Below are positions 1-10,418 of a stretch of 64,000 bases of DNA, piece by piece. Both the position numbers and the translations under genes were made by a program. Under the pieces are notes generated by a model that searched no databases, had not been told where the DNA came from, and saw nothing but the letters and a program-made list of their open reading frames with translations. The DNA comes from Paramarasmius palmivorus (Eukaryota > Basidiomycota > Agaricomycetes > Agaricales > Marasmiaceae), in contig JAYKXP010000082.1 of the NCBI GenBank assembly GCA_037176845.1, positions 183,057 through 247,056 on the forward strand, read 5' to 3'. Numbering within the stretch: the first letter of the stretch is position 1; each line of letters starts with the position of its first letter.

Positions 1-477
1 TCAAGCGACCAGATCTTGCAGGATTCTTCGCCGTTCAAAAGCCTAAAAATGCGTCCAGATTCGGTGACTTTCGTTAATAGCGTGCGTGTCTTCTCGAATT
101 GTGAGCTCCATGCCAATCGATGTTGAAGTAAATCTACGTTTTCCGAGTCAATGAAGGTACCGTCATTGAAGAGGATGGCTTTTACCGGATTCCTCTAGTG
201 ACGAGTGATCGTTCTTTCCATGCGCCAACTTTATCAATTCAAAAACAGACGGGTTGAGCTCCAATAGAGATATGCATGATTGGAGTGAGGGAAGAGATTT
301 GGGATTTTCTTTTCGTATGTGGGCGAGGTACCATCGCAGATGTTTTGCTGCGTCTTCAATAGTAGATACTATTGATATGGAAGGGGCCACTTCTAAGCAT
401 GTCCGAGGTGAGAGTCTTATACTATTTCTTTAAAGTAAGGGCTTACCGGAAGGGTCGAGGACGTCGGTTTCAAGCAT
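1..477 (-). CDS. Hypothetical protein, 3' part beyond window
   Basis: I do not recognise this protein. The start codon is at 477-475 on the minus strand. Three exons join in phase: 477-447, 392-186 and 133 to beyond base 1. They are separated by GT...AG introns at 446-393 and 185-134 (54 and 52 bases). The second intron has a TTGAC-like branch point, and without it the frame would stop at once. The visible 120 or so residues are soluble-looking and helix-rich, with no membrane segment or signal peptide. The C-terminus lies outside the window. The phase agreement of three exons is the main support for a real gene. Confidence 0.55.
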
Positions 478-832
478 GAAGGTCACGATCAAACAGTTGG
501 GTTTTTTTCGGACGGGATCGGGCCGAAACCGGTCACTTCGCCGTGAGACACGACCGTGATTGTTGTCAATTGTCTTAACTCTTCTGGTTCAAAGGCCATT
601 CACTGGACCCACAGACATCAACCTCCCACACGGTTGTCAAACTAACGGACCTAGGTTATGATGGGAACACAAGCGTATCTCGTTTCTGGCATTTCTTGTT
701 CTCGCAAGGCAAATTGGTGTTATCGCTCGCAAAAGTGGTTTATTGTTCTCGAACTCGGCTCAATGACAAAGATATTAATACCACCTACACTCTCGAAAAT
801 TACTGCTATTCGACTTTCAGTCTTCCTTGATC
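478..832. other. Intergenic stretch
   Basis: This lies between two divergently transcribed genes and should hold both promoters. I see no convincing TATA box. A short open frame at 658-840 has no coding signature. Confidence 0.4.
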
Positions 833-3800
833 ATGGCTAGTACCCAGACTCTTGATGCAGGTGCGCTAGCTCAGCTAGCCAAGGAGAAGAATCTCACACT
901 GGAACAACTACTCCAAGCGATCCAAATGCTGCCCGGTCAGCCCAAACAAGGCGAGTGGGTTCTCAGAATAATTTCAAGAGCCAACAGTGACATTTTGTAC
1001 CAGAGATTATAAACCCAGCTCAGGTCGTCAACGATGAACTTGCGCTCTTGAAACATGAATATCCGAGGATGGCACAGCTCGTGAACGGCGATACACAGCT
1101 TGCACAGTGGATGCCTCCGCAAGATAGTCCATACTTCGAGCATATTCGCAATCTGGGTATACCGGAGCATCGACTATATGACGGCCCAGGAGGATCCCTT
1201 CCCAACTTGCTGCTTCACGACCTAGGGTGTTTGCCCGGGTACTCTGCTGCCGTCAGCACCACCCTAACATCCTTATTTGAGACAGGCTGCAACTGGTACG
1301 CGTAAATTATCCTGGATTGTCGTAGATCACTGATTAACATACCTACAGGTTACTTTTGAATACCTCAGGGTCTGGCAAGACTCGTTTGCTGCTGGAAGGA
1401 CTTTGTTTGCACTGGGGCCTTTATTTTACCTGCGCAAACGACCCCTCTATCGCATCAAATGACCTATTCAACGCTATGCATAGAGGCTTCCCTCAGGAGG
1501 GACTCATTACCCCACTCGATCTAAACAACGAGCCAATGATCGCGAGAAATCGTGATATTGCAGCACGGAAGCTCTCGGAAGTGCTGCTTTCTCGTCTCAT
1601 CATCCTTCACTATTTTCTTTCTCTTGCCGAAGATGTCATAGAAGTCCACAAGAAAAGGTGGTTGTGTCTTCAGGTACAGCCCAATCTTGCCGGACATGGT
1701 CCGACCAGACAAGTCGACATCTTCGATGCATGTAGGTACCGCCTGTCCCAAAGAAAGATGTCGTACGAACAGCTAGAAGAAGCGATCCATCAGCTGTTGG
1801 TCCATATCTCTTTTAAAATCGGACAGAAGATGACCTTTGTCATCGACGAGGCACAATCCGCTGTTGACCTTCATCGTTTGGCCTTCAGATCCCAGCTTGA
1901 AAGCGTCCACCGGCCCGCTCTGCGCGAGCTGGTAGTCGTATGGGCTACTCTGATGCCAGACAGTCTCGCACAGGATTCCTACGTGCAAGCAGTGGCAGCC
2001 CAGTACATCATCAGCGGAACAGGTGTAGATAAAAGACTCATAATGGAGGCTTTGTCATCGACGGTATGCAAGCCGAAAAACTTGTTCCCCTGGTACTTCA
2101 CTGGTTGTTTCGACACCGAGAGAGCCCAGCTGGGCTATGTGCATAGATTCCTACCACATTCTCTGAGATGTTCAGATGAAGGGACAGCATTGATGAAGAG
2201 AATGTTCTTCTGGCTTCGTGGCAGGTGTGTTCTTAGTCCTTGTTATCTCTAACCCTTGGGACTCAAACAATTTCCTGCGTAGGCATAGGTTCACAGCTCA
2301 ATTCATAGCATTACTTCTGCAGAACGGCTTCTGTAGACCGCATACGCTTCTCAATGAATACGTCGAGGCAATAGGAGGTTTCCAACCTACGGATGCCCGC
2401 GCCTTTATTGAGGCAGAGCGTCTCATTCAAGATGAATCTGTTCCACAGTCCCATTCAACCGATAGTGCCCAAGACGATGTACCAAACCAGACCACTCTCG
2501 TCGAGTTTCAGCCCCTTGACTTCGAGAAGGTTCAGAAACGTCCGTATCTGCTCACAGCTCTTCATATTGTCGAAGAAAATCTAACGTTGTTTGATCCCTG
2601 CAGATGGCTCGATCATGGAGAAACTCAGAGACTGTTGCCATGCCTACCTTCTACATGGCATATACCCTGAAAGTTTTAGGAACAAGGAGTTGCTTTATGT
2701 CCAGTACGGGATTGCACGATTCCAAACTCGCGATAGGAAGAGAGTCGCTACGATCACCGAGCCACTAGTTCTGTTCGCCTGTTCTACGTGGCTAAATCAA
2801 CTAGAGCCACTACCCGAACGCAACTACACCATTCACGAACATCTGGTGTCTTCTATCACGAACCACGATAACAAAACCGGCCGAAACTATTTCGAGGATT
2901 GCGTCTCCAACTATTTGACAATTGCCTTTTCGGATCCTACCCCACTCAGCACTGTTTTTAGAGCCGCTCCAGGTTATTGCAATCCGACTCTGCTCATGCG
3001 CCATGGCCAATTGGTTGCGTTGCATACTCAGGGACCGAAAGGTACCCTTGACTATAGTACTTACCAGCTTGAGCCAGGACACAAACATCCTCGCATCGCT
3101 GGGTGTTTGGGGAACAGCTCGATGCGACAGGGAACTGGCGATAAGTCCCACGGAGACCTTGTAGATTGGCTAAGCCTCCGTTCCGGCACTGCATTCTGCT
3201 TCCCCATGAATGCTATGGGCCCAGACCTTATATTCGTCTTCAGGTTAACGGACCCAACAGACCCAACCTACGCCAGCTTTATATGGGTCGCCGTCCAATG
3301 CAAGAATCGCAACACAGTGAACGCCCTTTCCCCCGGTACACTTATTGAATCTGCTACAACCATTACTCCGTCCCAATTCTTTATGCCACGCAAAGGATCG
3401 ACGAGCCCCGGTCCATCTCCCGCGCAGCTTTCGAAGCAGCAGAGTGTACTGCAAGCTATGGACTCAGCTTTCCCCATTCACCCCAAAGACCAAAACCTCG
3501 TTGGACAGCATAACGTTCTGCGAGTGATTTGCAGTTTCCCCGCCAAAACGAAGTTTGGCGACCTGAAAGATGGGCCAAAGGCAGAACTCCTCGCGATAGA
3601 CAACGGAGAGAACCATCCGTTGGTATACATTGACGAAGATGCATTCAGGCGAAGGATGGACAAATATCCTCCGGAGAACTCCTTGTCCCACATGGAGCCC
3701 AAAATTCGCAAGAAACTAGAACAGTTGGCAAAGAAAACTCCGGTACAGCTCGAGGAATATCTACGCACGTCGGTAGATTTATCGGATATCTACGACAGAT

Positions 3801-4156
3801 TGTCGCTGTATGATGTCGCTGAGCTGAAAGATCAGCTCAAGCATTTCCGCACTTTGCCCGGCGCGATAAATTTTATACCAAAAAGCACTAGTCGATATAA
3901 CAAGGAAGAGCTATACGACCAACTCCTAGGAGCTTGCAAAGCGTTTCATTGTCACGTCCTCGACACTGAGAGTAATCCCCTGCTCTCGGATGAGATTATG
4001 GACGTCGACGGCGCCCCGGAGCTCGATGAGGATGGCCAGGTTGTGATGGACGTTGACGAGGACTCAGATGATTATAGCATAAAACTGGGCGCTGGAAAGA
4101 ACAAACGGGAGCTAAAGACATGGAACGGAAGGTCAGGAAAACGTGTTAGACAATAA
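833..4156 (+). CDS. Crinkler-like P-loop NTPase with C-terminal PD-(D/E)XK-type nuclease domain
   Basis: The start at 833 opens a short helical header. After an intron near 955-1005 and another at 1296-1348, the exon from 1349 carries a Walker A motif (SGSGKTR, near 1371). A Walker B motif (TFVIDEAQ) follows near 1833. An intron at 2225-2282 precedes a linker, and the final exon reaches the stop at 4156. In that exon the motif GPDLIFVF (near 3211) followed by WVAVQCKN (near 3280) fits a restriction-endonuclease-like core in which QxK replaces ExK. The tail is acidic (DVDEDSDD) and ends in a basic patch. This layout matches the fungal branch of the CRN-type NTPase/REase proteins. The role in mushrooms is unproven; transposon origin, genome conflict or an effector role are possible. 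The exon joint between 2530 and 2620 does not keep frame with the best splice sites, so a small indel or unusual intron is likely there. Confidence 0.7.
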
Positions 4157-4234
4157 CGCTCCTTGATTCATAGCGTGGCTGTAATACAATAATTGCACAT
4201 TTCATTGTAAGCGATCTTCTCTGAGCAACACACT

Positions 4235-5785
4235 TCAACGTTGGCCATAAGCCTTCGTCTCATATTTGCCTTAGTAAATCCCACTTAGTCGGGCTCAAGA
4301 CGGAGTAGTGCAGTCACGTACCTAGACCAACAATTACGTTCTGAGGGTCTTGTGGCTTCCCCTCGAGATAATTCTCCAAGATACTCTTCGTCCCGGCAGC
4401 ATATCTTGCTTGCGCATCGAGAGTAGTACCGGAGTAGTGGGGTACCATGCCATTTCCGCCACCTAATGGGTTTTTCATCGTACGCCAAACATGGTCTTTT
4501 GGCGCAGGTTGAACATCCCACACATCGCCTTGGAAAAAATGTTCTTTAGGGGAGCCCGCTAAGGCTACAAAGATGACGCACCAGAATATCCAGCAAGCTG
4601 ACCGCTCTTCAGGGCCCTAGCAACGGCATCCTTATCGCATATAGCACCACGAGCAGTATTGACGAGCCAAGCGCCAGGCTTAAACTTGGAGAGGAGCTTA
4701 TCGTTGATGAGGCCACGAGTACCTTGATGAAGGGGTGCGTTCACAGTAACCACGTCACATTGAGAGACGAATTGCTATCCAGAACTGAGTATCATTGGAA
4801 TGGTTGATCATTTCCTCACTTACCTCGATATCTTCCACGCGACGAGCCTTCACTTTCTGCGTAGCTTCTCCAGGAAGGGTAGCATAGTCATAATATAAGA
4901 GCTCCTTTGTATTGAAAGGTACCAACCGCTCAAGAACCCTATAACCTATCCTTCCGGCACCAATGGTACCGACGACCTTGCCCTCGAGGTCGTAGGCCTG
5001 ACGAGCGATGTCAGAGACCTGCCAGTCACCACGTTCAATCATCTTACAGCAATATGTTAGAAATGGGCGGAGGCTTGAACGAGTGATAAACTTCACCTCG
5101 TGCGCAGGTACAAAGTTGCGGACTAGCAGGAGGATGCTCATAACGACATGTTCTGCGACCGAAACTACATTGGAGCCAGAAACCTCGAGAACTTGGATGT
5201 TGTGCTCGACTGCAGCATCGAGGTCAATGTGGTCGGAGCCGACACCGGCAGTGACACATAGCTTGAGGTTCTTGGCCTGATAGTCTGAGTTAGCCAACAT
5301 TCAGACCAGTACAACACTTGATGCACACCCTTTCAATAAGGTCTCTGGTCAAGTATCCCGGATGAAAAGGTGTTGTAATTAGGACCTCTGCCTAGTGAAT
5401 TGGTTTCCGTTAAACGATCACAATCCGTTCGAATTGGATCAACGTACATCCTTAATGTGCTTCTGAAAATCACTGTCAGGACCTTCTTTGCTACTGGACA
5501 CCTAGATAAGGTGTTATGCATGGTAGATGAATTAACGCTGAAGGTTGGTCATACTGAGATTCATAGGCATGAGCAGGAAAATATGAAGGTCATAAGATGT
5601 GACGCGTACCGATGTATTCATGTCCTCGAGATTGCAACCAATTGGCAAGCCCGAGCTATGAGATTCGGTTAAACTCATCTCGCCTTATCCACTCATCGCC
5701 TAACCTTATTCTCTACCGTTCCTAATAGTCGAGGTTCTTGCTGAGCAGCCTTAAATCCATTGTACAGAATGGCGAGAACCTTCAT
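4235..5785 (-). CDS. NAD-dependent formate dehydrogenase
   Basis: It oxidises formate to CO2 with reduction of NAD+ in the cytosol. In wood and litter fungi this follows oxalate decarboxylation. The start at 5785 gives [10 protein letters not shown], the usual FDH N-terminus without a targeting peptide. Further diagnostic pieces follow in order: [10 protein letters not shown] (near 5375), [29 protein letters not shown], the Rossmann glycine motif [16 protein letters not shown], a QPAPKDH stretch and a KAYGQR end with stop at 4237-4235. About nine short introns are needed. All join in phase except one: the joint 5610/5501 is off by one base. The product would be about 360 residues, the normal length. 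A TATA-like box sits about 75 bases upstream. Confidence 0.93.
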
Positions 5786-5856
5786 GTTGACTAAAGATGA
5801 GTGGACGAGGGTGAGGAAAGGAAAGGAACAATGACTATCGTGTCATTTCGTGGCAC

Positions 5857-5868
5857 CTTTTATAGTTG
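5857..5868 (-). promoter_or_regulatory. TATA-like box of formate dehydrogenase
   Basis: On the minus strand the bases read CTATAAAAGG, about 75 bases before the ATG at 5785, a normal distance for a fungal TATA element with a short leader. Confidence 0.5.
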
Positions 5869-6097
5869 CGGGTTCCCCTAGGTCTGTGACGACGGATATG
5901 GGTCAACTGACATGGTGGTTCGCAAGAAGGTCGGGAAAAGAACTGCAAAAACGGGACAAGCGCCTGGGGCGCTAATCAATCGCTTCAACTTGGAACCAGA
6001 TAACCCGGCGCAGCAACGGCTCTCCGGACGAGTTACTGTACAGAATGTACTAATATACACGCCATCCAAGTACATTTACAATACAGGGTGAAGTAAT

Positions 6098-9000
6098 TCA
6101 AGCACTATGCCTCCTAAACTCCAAACTAAGACGAAGAAGGATCTGAAGCTCATGCAGAACCTGCTCAATATTAGGTCTCTTCTCTGGTTCATCTGACCAG
6201 CACTTCACCATAAGAGCCCATTGTTGATCTGTAACAAACAAAGGAGCCGGCCGTCTTGGTTTGTTGCCTTTGTGAAGTTCAATGACTACCTGGGCATCGT
6301 TCCGTACGTAGTGGTATGGTATACGACCCGAGAGGATCTGACATCATGGATGAGCACGGAACAACCTTCCGACATCAGAAACATACCTCCAGCATCACAC
6401 TCCCCAGAGAATAGATGTCACTTCGGGTTGTAAGGACCGGAGGTTGACTGTCCTCTTCCATTTGAAACTTGAACAGTGACGCATCTGCCCACCGAATTGC
6501 CCCACTAATCGAAGAAGAAGAATAAGAGTCGGCAAACTCGGCCATGATGCTCGACAAGCCAAAGTCGCAGAGGCAAGCTTGACCATGACAGTTAATCAGG
6601 ATGTTGGACTGTTGAAGGGTTAGCTCGGTACTATAACTGTAATTGATAGATCAGCTTACGCCGGTCAAATCGCCGTGAACGATGTCAAAAGAGTGTACTG
6701 AAAGTACGATCAGACGTTATGTTCGATAGACTCTGCATTTTACTCACGATAGCTAAGCCCTTCCGCAACTTCGCATAACTGTAACGAAAACTCAGTATGC
6801 AGCAGCACGGGCAGTCATGTATACACTCACCAACTGCAGTCGATCTGTCATGGAGAGAATATCTCCACACCTCTCCAGATATCGACTGACGCTCCCATTC
6901 TCGTGCCACGGGCAGACCATCGAATCGTAAGGACCGAAATCGGATACAATCCCGTACAGGGAAAGGACATTGGGATGTTCAAGTTTTCTCCAGACCTCCA
7001 GCTCTCGGGAGAGTTTCTACGAAACGAAGATTCGTCAAAGAATGACATAGATAGTAGGAACACCGTACCTTTCTCATCTTTTCTTCCATCTCGTCCGACT
7101 GGGTAGCAGAACGAAGAACCTTCACAGCAACCTACGTGAAAGTACTTGTCAGACACGCAGCAGCCTCGACAATCTCAGACTCTCTTACCGGTACTAAACG
7201 ATCGCCATCACGCCATGTACCCTTCCACACATCTGCAAATCCACCGTGAGCTTCAGGGAATCTACCATCCTTCGTGACCAAGCCCGTAAGATTTCGGATA
7301 GGTATATCGTCATCTGCGTTGACTAGAGCACGTAAGCTATTCTTCCCAGATGCTTGCACATATAAAATGCAAACTCACGGAAAGACCCCTCAGGAGATGG
7401 AGTAAACGGGACCTTGTCGTCCAGAATACGCATAGGGAGTGGTTCATGTATAGATACCGGGCTCTTGGAGCGCTCGAATAGCCTTGGTAAGAGTGTAGGA
7501 CTCAATAGGTTCTCTTCCTCGAAAAACTCTTGCTGAATGAATGAAGATGACTCGGAACGTGCACCCTTCCTTGCTATAAGACTCCACGGACGTGGATGCG
7601 CGTGTCTTCTACCGTCGAGACATTCATCCTCTGTCGAAGGGTCAACGAACGAACGAAGAAAAGCATAAATGGAACCAACCCGAGAATACAATCTCTTCCT
7701 CTGGTTCTACGTCCTCGAGCTCGTCCGTTTCCGATTCAGTATCTCCTTCGTATATCGAGGACATGAATATCCGAAGGAGTGAACACCATTGCTCGTTCTG
7801 TGCTTCACAAGTCGAGGAAAACTCAAGCCCATAACTGAGTCCCTTTTCATCTTGCCATTCGATTTCGAAAGAATCTGCACACCAGTCAGACATCTCAGTG
7901 CTCGAAGAAAGACAGAAATATACTTACAGGCCCCTAGAACTCTCAACAGCCGTCAAACTCCTCGTCGGAATCGCATAAACCAAATTCAATGGCGAACTCT
8001 TCTTTAGTACTGGGCCAAGTGTCCATGATCTGATGGGGTACACCGGCACACAGTCTCTGTCATCGTCTTGCTGTCCACCTAGACAGCATAATAGCATCTC
8101 CTCGAACAACAACACCTCATACAGCTTCCCAGTATCCTCCATAACGAGCTCATCGTCCATTATGAGGGTACCCAGCATATCTGGGTCAATATCGTTCGGC
8201 CAATGGAACGCCCGGGCCCTGATAACGTGTGTTGACCGTAGAGTTCGTAGTTGACGAGATATCTCGTCGAGGGTACTGGCAATTTCTTGTACATGAAAGA
8301 TGACAGAGCAGAGGGAGTCGAATGGGCTCAACACAGATGATGTTGTTGGGAGCATTAAATATAGGAGTTGCTAAGAAAAGTCAGACGACTTGATTGGATC
8401 GTGCGACGAGAGAGCTCACCTTGAGTTTCGAATGATAGTCGAATACACGAGTGGGAATGTGGCAAAGAACGTCGAGAAGTATTTGCGTGTGCGCAACGAG
8501 AACCGGCTGAAAAGGTAAGCATTTAGGGATGAATAATAGAATGATTGCAAAGTGTGATCTACTCACCTCGTTGATGTTTGTCATGTCTGCAAGAAAGTCG
8601 TGTAAAGACAGGTAACTGACGCATGCCGAGCGGTAGCTTGTAGCAACATTGGTCCTCGTCGCGGCGTCGTGGAAATTGAAAATATACTCCCAACGTTCTT
8701 CGGAAGGTGGAGTCAATGGTAAGCCCTCCAAAGCTCGTAAGACACGGTCGTGATATTGCCGAAGACGGGTATTGTTGACCAGAAGGCCTTCCAGCGCCTT
8801 TTCTGCAGCTTTACCGCTCGCCGACAGTGCTGCACCGGAATCCACAACCATTCGGAGAAATGAAACATGTGCCCGCTCAGTTTCTATGAGCTCTTGTATG
8901 AGTTCCTGGCGGGTTTTCTCCGAGCCTTCAGTGACGAAGAACAGGCCAGGGTAAGTTGCGTGTAAGGCGTCAAGAACCCGTTGAACTGTTCTGAGGACCT

Positions 9001-9467
9001 GTCATGTTGAAGATTAGGCTATTGGTAATACCTAAACTAGAGCATGGAGGACGTACTTTCATGAATCCAGAGGTAGATCCCTCAAATAAGTCGTCCACTC
9101 GTACCACCTCTCCAAATGAAAGCCTCCCTTGCACCTCCAATAAATGAACTCTCTGCAGAAAACTCGCGAAAAAGCTTTCGCGATCTGACAGCAATGTCCC
9201 GACAAAATCGAATGTCTCCACGTTCGCGATGATTCGACTGGATGCTGGAGATCCCAAAAGGTCCAATAAAACACCCAAAGGTGCGCCGAGCGCAAAACAA
9301 TCGAATAAAAGCTTGTAGGTGGGTTCCTCCTTCTGGTGACAGTATATCCGGGTGTAGTCCAACCATGGTTTGAATTCGAGGATTCTTTCAAGCCTGCAGA
9401 ATACCTTGAGGGCTTCCAGACGAAGCTGGGGTGAGGGCGTGCCTAAAACTCGAAGTTGGAGGGCCAT
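6098..9467 (-). CDS. Cdc24-like calponin/DH/PH protein fused to TKL-like protein kinase
   Basis: The N-terminal 150 residues match the calponin-like CDC24 domain, ending in VDDLFEGSTSGFMKV. A RhoGEF (DH) domain follows, starting near QELIQELIETERAHVSF (about 8925) and ending near the IPTRVFDYHSKLKLL helix. Next is a Cdc24-type PH domain: MLGTLIMDDELVMEDTGK with LLFEEMLLCC, closing at NEQWCSLLRIFMSS. In Cdc24 a PB1 domain comes next. Here an acidic and serine-rich linker leads in frame into a kinase: GGFADVWKGTW loop, VAVKVLR lysine, HGDLTG catalytic loop, CDFGLSS and an RPNIEQVL end, with stop at 6100-6098. The linker introns (about 7671-7622 and 7375-7324) join in phase, which supports one polypeptide. 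The likely role is Rho/Cdc42 activation coupled to kinase signalling in polarity. HGDL replaces HRDL and no APE motif is seen, so catalytic strength is uncertain. Confidence 0.8.
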
Positions 9468-9844
9468 AGTGACATGAGTCTGGAGGAAAAGTATTGATAT
9501 CAGCGCATCGGGTTCCCAATTCAACACGTACCGCCACCATACGCCTAACCTTCTAATAGTAATAGAACAACTGGAGAACAACGCTTGACCGCATCTGTTG
9601 GTGTCAGGTGTCAATTAGTCACCGAGCGCGTCGTCATGGGCGTTCACTTCAGAACTTGTTCTGGGGACACCATGTCGCAGCATAAAGAGATCCTCGAGAA
9701 TGCTAAGGTCGTGTAGGGGGAGGCCTGGGGAGGCTCTTTATAGGACCATTATGATTATGATTTATCGTTATGGTGTAGAATGAAGTGACGGGTCGGCCGA
9801 CGTTTCCGCGCGGTGCTCGGCTCCGAGGCAACCCTTGAGCGCTG
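9468..9844. other. Upstream region of the Cdc24-like/kinase gene
   Basis: No gene is visible here. A minus-strand CCTATAAAGAG near 9738-9748 could be a TATA box for the kinase-fusion gene. That would leave room for a short upstream exon that I could not place. Confidence 0.35.
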
Positions 9845-10175
9845 CAGCTTTCTCCTTCACGACACGACACGCTGCTTGCTCACAGCCTCATGGTACGTCC
9901 GCTGCAATCAATACTACTGTATGAAGTGTGAAAGTACTACTGCTACAAATTTCAGGTCATCAACCACTTCACCATGAAACGCAAGGCTTGAAATCACCCA
10001 AAGTTGCGGGATCGCAGCTCAAACCGAGAACGTCACACAGGCTTCGCTATGAGCAAGTTTCTAGACCACGCTTGCGACCAGGTTATATGAGACTACATGT
10101 ACACGACGAAGAAACCATTCCATTACGAGCATTCGACGTAACTCCGCATGCAACCAGGTACATTCATGTTTCAAT
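9845..10175 (+). repeat. Dispersed direct repeat, copy A
   Basis: This segment is nearly identical to 24403-24719 in the same orientation. Both begin at CAGCTTTCTCCTTCACGAC and both end at CATGTTTCAAT. Copy A has an extra block of roughly 20 bases (near 9920-9941). It lacks a 6-base and a 4-base insertion found in copy B. No terminal repeats, target duplication or transposase are visible, so the class is unknown: a non-autonomous element, an LTR fragment or a duplicated untranslated segment are possible. Confidence 0.85.
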
Positions 10176-10320
10176 TTGCTTCGTCGTTCCTCTTATCCGC
10201 CGATTTCAACAATACATGCTCAACTCCCTCCAGCAGTCTTCAATGCATAGCCAGCGCCTAATACTTACAGCGTCCACACTCCGTGACCATTCCATCTATC
10301 CATCACATCGTGCACCCGAC

Positions 10321-10331
10321 AGCTATAAAGT
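10321..10331 (+). promoter_or_regulatory. TATA-like box
   Basis: GCTATAAAG lies about 95 bases upstream of the ATG at 10419. Confidence 0.45.
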
Positions 10332-10418
10332 TGTCGTATGCCTCGTGCACTCCACGACCTCTCCTACTGTTCAACTACCACCACCAAAACCCTCAGCCCT
10401 AATCCTTCTCCATCAACA

